Below are positions 61,773 to 64,000 of a DNA stretch of 64,000 nucleotides, piece by piece. A program made the translations under genes and the position numbers. How positions within the stretch are numbered: position 1 is the first letter of the stretch; every line of letters starts with the position of its first letter. Source of the DNA: Hymenobacter piscis (GTDB lineage: Bacteria > Bacteroidota > Bacteroidia > Cytophagales > Hymenobacteraceae); NCBI RefSeq assembly GCF_018760735.1, contig NZ_JAHHZN010000001.1, forward strand, positions 1 through 64,000, written 5' to 3'. Below the pieces are notes generated by a model, which worked only from the letters and a program-made list of their open reading frames with translations, was not told where the DNA came from and did not search any database.

Positions 61773-61787
61773 CCCACTTGTTCATCT

Positions 61788-61884
61788 GTCATCCGGCGCT
61801 GGTGCAGGGCCTGATCCCGTTGGAGCGACCTCGTTTTCACGATTCGGTCGAGCGGGATCAGGCCCTGCTCTAGCGCCGGATGAC
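61788..61884. repeat. GTCAT...ATGAC palindromic element, copy 7 (diverged)
   Basis: 97-bp element with ends GTCATCCGGCGCTGGTGCAG and complement. The centre has CCGTTGGAGCGACC, close to copy 4, while the outer arms differ (CCGGCGCT instead of CTGAGCGG). Confidence 0.85.
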
Positions 61885-61941
61885 GGGCGTTCTTTCGCCG
61901 GCGTCCCAGTTTCCGGGGCCCAACCATCCAAGACCTCATAA

Positions 61942-62745
61942 ATGACTTATTGGCAAGCGCTGCTGCTGGCTATTGTGGAAGGCCTCACCGAGTTCCTGCC
62001 CGTTTCCAGCACCGGCCACATGATTATCGCCTCCGCCCTGCTGGGCATTCCGGCCACTGCCTTCACCAAGCTCTACCTGGTCGTGATTCAGCTCGGCGCC
62101 ATTCTGTCGGTGCTGGTGGTGTACTGGCGGCGGTTTCTGCAAAGCTTCGATTTCTACCTCAAGCTGCTGGTAGCCTTTCTGCCGGTGGTGGTGGTGGGTC
62201 TCACGCTCAAGAAGTACATCGACATCCTGCTCGAATCGGTGACGGTGGTGGGCCTGATGCTGCTGCTGGGCGGCCTGGTGCTCATGTTCGTGGATAAGTG
62301 GTTTCCGCAGGAAACGACCGATGCGGGCCGCCCCACTACCACGCCCAGCTTCCGCCAGGCCTTCGTGATTGGGGTATTTCAGTGTCTGGCCGTGGTGCCG
62401 GGCGTGAGCCGCTCGGCGGCCACCATCATCGGTGGCCTCACCCAGAAGCTCACCCGCAAGGCCGCCGCTGAATTCGCGTTTTTCCTGGCCATGCCCACTA
62501 TGGCCGCCGCCGCCGCCAAGGACCTGCTCGACTTTTACCAGGACGGCGGCCGCCTCAGCGCCGCCGACGTCAAGCTGATTCTGTTCGGCAACGTGGTGGC
62601 CTTCGTGGTGGCCCTGCTGGCCATCCGGCTGTTTATTGGCTTTGTGACCAAGTTCGGGTTCCAGGCCTTCGGGATTTACCGCGTTATCGTGGGCGGGATT
62701 CTGCTCGTGATGATCGGTCTGGGCATTGATTTGCAGTTGCTATGA
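61942..62745 (+). CDS. uppP: Undecaprenyl-diphosphatase
   Basis: Recycles the lipid carrier for cell-wall synthesis. 267 residues with eight membrane segments. The signature [15 protein letters not shown] is at about 13-27 and [14 protein letters not shown] at about 153-166, both in the active site facing the periplasm. It overlaps truB by 4 nt (ATGA). Confidence 0.96.
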   Translation: MTYWQALLLAIVEGLTEFLPVSSTGHMIIASALLGIPATAFTKLYLVVIQLGAILSVLVVYWRRFLQSFDFYLKLLVAFLPVVVVGLTLKKYIDILLESVTVVGLMLLLGGLVLMFVDKWFPQETTDAGRPTTTPSFRQAFVIGVFQCLAVVPGVSRSAATIIGGLTQKLTRKAAAEFAFFLAMPTMAAAAAKDLLDFYQDGGRLSAADVKLILFGNVVAFVVALLAIRLFIGFVTKFGFQAFGIYRVIVGGILLVMIGLGIDLQLL

Positions 62746-63560
62746 GTGAGTTGAACCTGAGTGATTTTGATTTCGAGGCCGGCGAAGTGCTGCTGCTGGA
62801 CAAGCCCCTGACGTGGTCGTCGTTCGACGTGGTGCGCAAGGTGAAGAACGCGCTGCGGATCCGGAAAATCGGCCACGCCGGCACCCTCGACCCGCTGGCT
62901 ACCGGCCTGCTGATCCTGTGCACCGGCAAGAAAACCAAGCAGATTGACCTGATTCAGGCCCAGCAGAAGGAGTACACCGGCACCTTCCGCCTCGGCCAGA
63001 CCACGCCCAGCTTCGACCTGGAAACGCCCATGGACCAGGAGCGGCCCTATCAGCACCTGACCGAGGAGGCCATCCGGGCGGCCGTGGCCCAGTTCGTGGG
63101 CGAAATCACCCAGACGCCCCCGCTGTTTTCGGCCGTGAAGGTGAACGGGGAGCGGGCCTATGAAGTGGCCCGCCGGGGCGAGGAAGCTGTTATCAAGAGC
63201 AAGCAGGTAACTATCGAGACGTTCGAGCTGACCCGCATCGAGCTGCCCGAGGTAGATTTCCGCGTGACCTGCTCCAAGGGCACCTACATCCGCAGCCTGG
63301 CCCGCGACCTGGGCCTGGCCCTGGACTGCGGCGCCCACCTGACCAAGCTGGTGCGCACCCGCATCGGGGAGTACGCCCTGGCCGAGGCCCTTACCCTGGA
63401 CCAGATTCAGGCCCTGGCCCCGCCCCGCCCCCCCGCCGACCCCAGCCGCCCGCCCCGCCCCCGCCGGGAGCGGCAACCCGAGCGCCGCGCCGGCCTGGAG
63501 TACTTCAACGCCACCCACGCCGCCCCGCCCCCGCCGGATTCCGGTTCCGAAAATTCGTAA
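62742..63560 (+). CDS. truB: tRNA pseudouridine-55 synthase
   Basis: Makes pseudouridine 55 in the T-loop of tRNAs. 272 residues with the catalytic Asp50 in [28 protein letters not shown] opens the fold and [12 protein letters not shown] is in the middle. The C-terminal 35 residues are a Pro/Arg-rich low-complexity tail ([23 protein letters not shown]). Overlaps uppP. Confidence 0.96.
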   Translation: MSELNLSDFDFEAGEVLLLDKPLTWSSFDVVRKVKNALRIRKIGHAGTLDPLATGLLILCTGKKTKQIDLIQAQQKEYTGTFRLGQTTPSFDLETPMDQERPYQHLTEEAIRAAVAQFVGEITQTPPLFSAVKVNGERAYEVARRGEEAVIKSKQVTIETFELTRIELPEVDFRVTCSKGTYIRSLARDLGLALDCGAHLTKLVRTRIGEYALAEALTLDQIQALAPPRPPADPSRPPRPRRERQPERRAGLEYFNATHAAPPPPDSGSENS

Positions 63561-63659
63561 CCTTGCAGCAGCAGCCCGCGTTGCCCGGTGATTTGCATAC
63601 GGCATTCCATCACGCGCGCCAATCTTCGCCCCAAGTACTCATAGTCAGAACGGAGGCCA

Positions 63660-63691
63660 ACAGCTAACAGCTGGAAGCTAGTAGCTCAAGT
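63660..63691. repeat. Heptad tract before ribF
   Basis: 7-bp words AACAGCT AACAGCT GGAAGCT AGTAGCT end just before the ribF ATG at 63692. Single arm; no complementary partner seen. Confidence 0.6.
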
Positions 63692-64000
63692 ATGCAAGTT
63701 ATTCACGACCCGGCCGCCTTTCCCTACCTCGGTAACGCCGTGGTAACGAGCGGCACGTTTGACGGCGTGCACGTGGGGCACCAGCAGATTCTGGCCCGCC
63801 TGCGGGAAGTGGCCCGCAGCAGCGGCGGGCCGTCGGTGGTAATTACCTACTGGCCCCACCCGCGCCTGGTGCTGGCCCCGCCCCCCTCCCACCCCGAGCC
63901 CCTCGACCTCTACCTGCTCAACACCCTGGAGGAGCGCGCCGCCAAGCTGGCCGAATTCGGGGTGGACTACCTGCTGGTGATTCCCTTTACCCGCGAATTC
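63692..64000 (+). CDS. ribF: Bifunctional riboflavin kinase/FAD synthetase (5' part)
   Basis: Only the first 103 codons are in the window; the gene continues beyond the right edge. MQVIHDPAAFPYLGNAV leads to the nucleotidyltransferase motif SGTFDGVHVGHQQIL at about 20-34 and VVITYWPHPRLVL, the FAD-synthetase half. The flavokinase half is outside. Follows truB in the usual order. Confidence 0.92.
   Translation, partial: MQVIHDPAAFPYLGNAVVTSGTFDGVHVGHQQILARLREVARSSGGPSVVITYWPHPRLVLAPPPSHPEPLDLYLLNTLEERAAKLAEFGVDYLLVIPFTREF

Overview
The window looks like chromosomal DNA of a GC-rich Bacteroidota, most likely a Hymenobacter-like member of the Cytophagales. The evidence is gene content and local order: divergent tsaD/tamB, ftsX-DUF3098-uppP-truB-ribF, parA-parB-DUF5683-dapB-lepB, an Oar-like TonB-dependent receptor, a DUF885 lipoprotein, and recurrent promoters of the Bacteroidota type (TTG, about 19 nt, TAnnTTTG). 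Most genes are housekeeping. I see no prophage, insertion sequence with a transposase, CRISPR array or classical defence island.

Layout. 1-590: no gene, but tandem minus-strand promoters reading off the left edge, probably towards an rRNA operon. 594-5049 (minus): rel/spoT, Fur-family regulator, STAS protein, purA. 5362-9330 (plus): tRNA-Leu, trigger factor, clpP, clpX. 9366-20234: small secreted protein, lpxB, queD-like enzyme, a BtuCF-like uptake pair without its ATPase, hldD, oxidoreductases, a DCC protein, a Dph6-like ATP pyrophosphatase, DUF4126. 20637-28615: Oar-like receptor, DUF885 lipoprotein, SDR, peptide-binding lipoprotein. 28691-34456: metal-dependent hydrolase, parAB, DUF5683, dapB, lepB. 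34616-42357: ung, apaG, methyltransferases, kdsA, a coiled-coil membrane protein, cyanophycin synthetase. 42592-48627 (minus): tRNA-Cys, rpsA, a small A/T-richer insert, fatty acid desaturase, DUF3298 lipoprotein. 48776-64000: hydrolase, HNH protein, NlpC/P60 peptidase, smpB, membrane glycosyltransferase-like protein, thioesterase, tsaD/tamB, ftsX, DUF3098, uppP, truB, start of ribF.

The genes fit a normal Gram-negative programme: LPS (lpxB, hldD, kdsA), envelope assembly (tamB, uppP, lepB, ftsX), protein quality control (tig, clpP, clpX, smpB), stringent response (rel) and chromosome segregation (parAB).

The unexpected content is mostly between the genes. (1) Seven palindromic elements of 94-98 bp end in GTCAT...ATGAC, with one solo half-copy. 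(2) Many intergenic long imperfect palindromes have arms built from 7-8 bp tandem words; the word differs at each locus but left and right arms stay complementary, and some enclose an element of type 1. (3) A 125-bp direct repeat duplicates the rpsA leader and part of its promoter around a small gene whose product carries a chemoreceptor-tip-like motif. (4) Several promoters sit 4-5 nt from a start codon (predicted leaderless mRNAs), and two divergent gene pairs have back-to-back -7 boxes. (5) A perfect 37-bp inverted repeat includes the clpX stop codon. All gene calls are from reading the sequence; no database search was possible.
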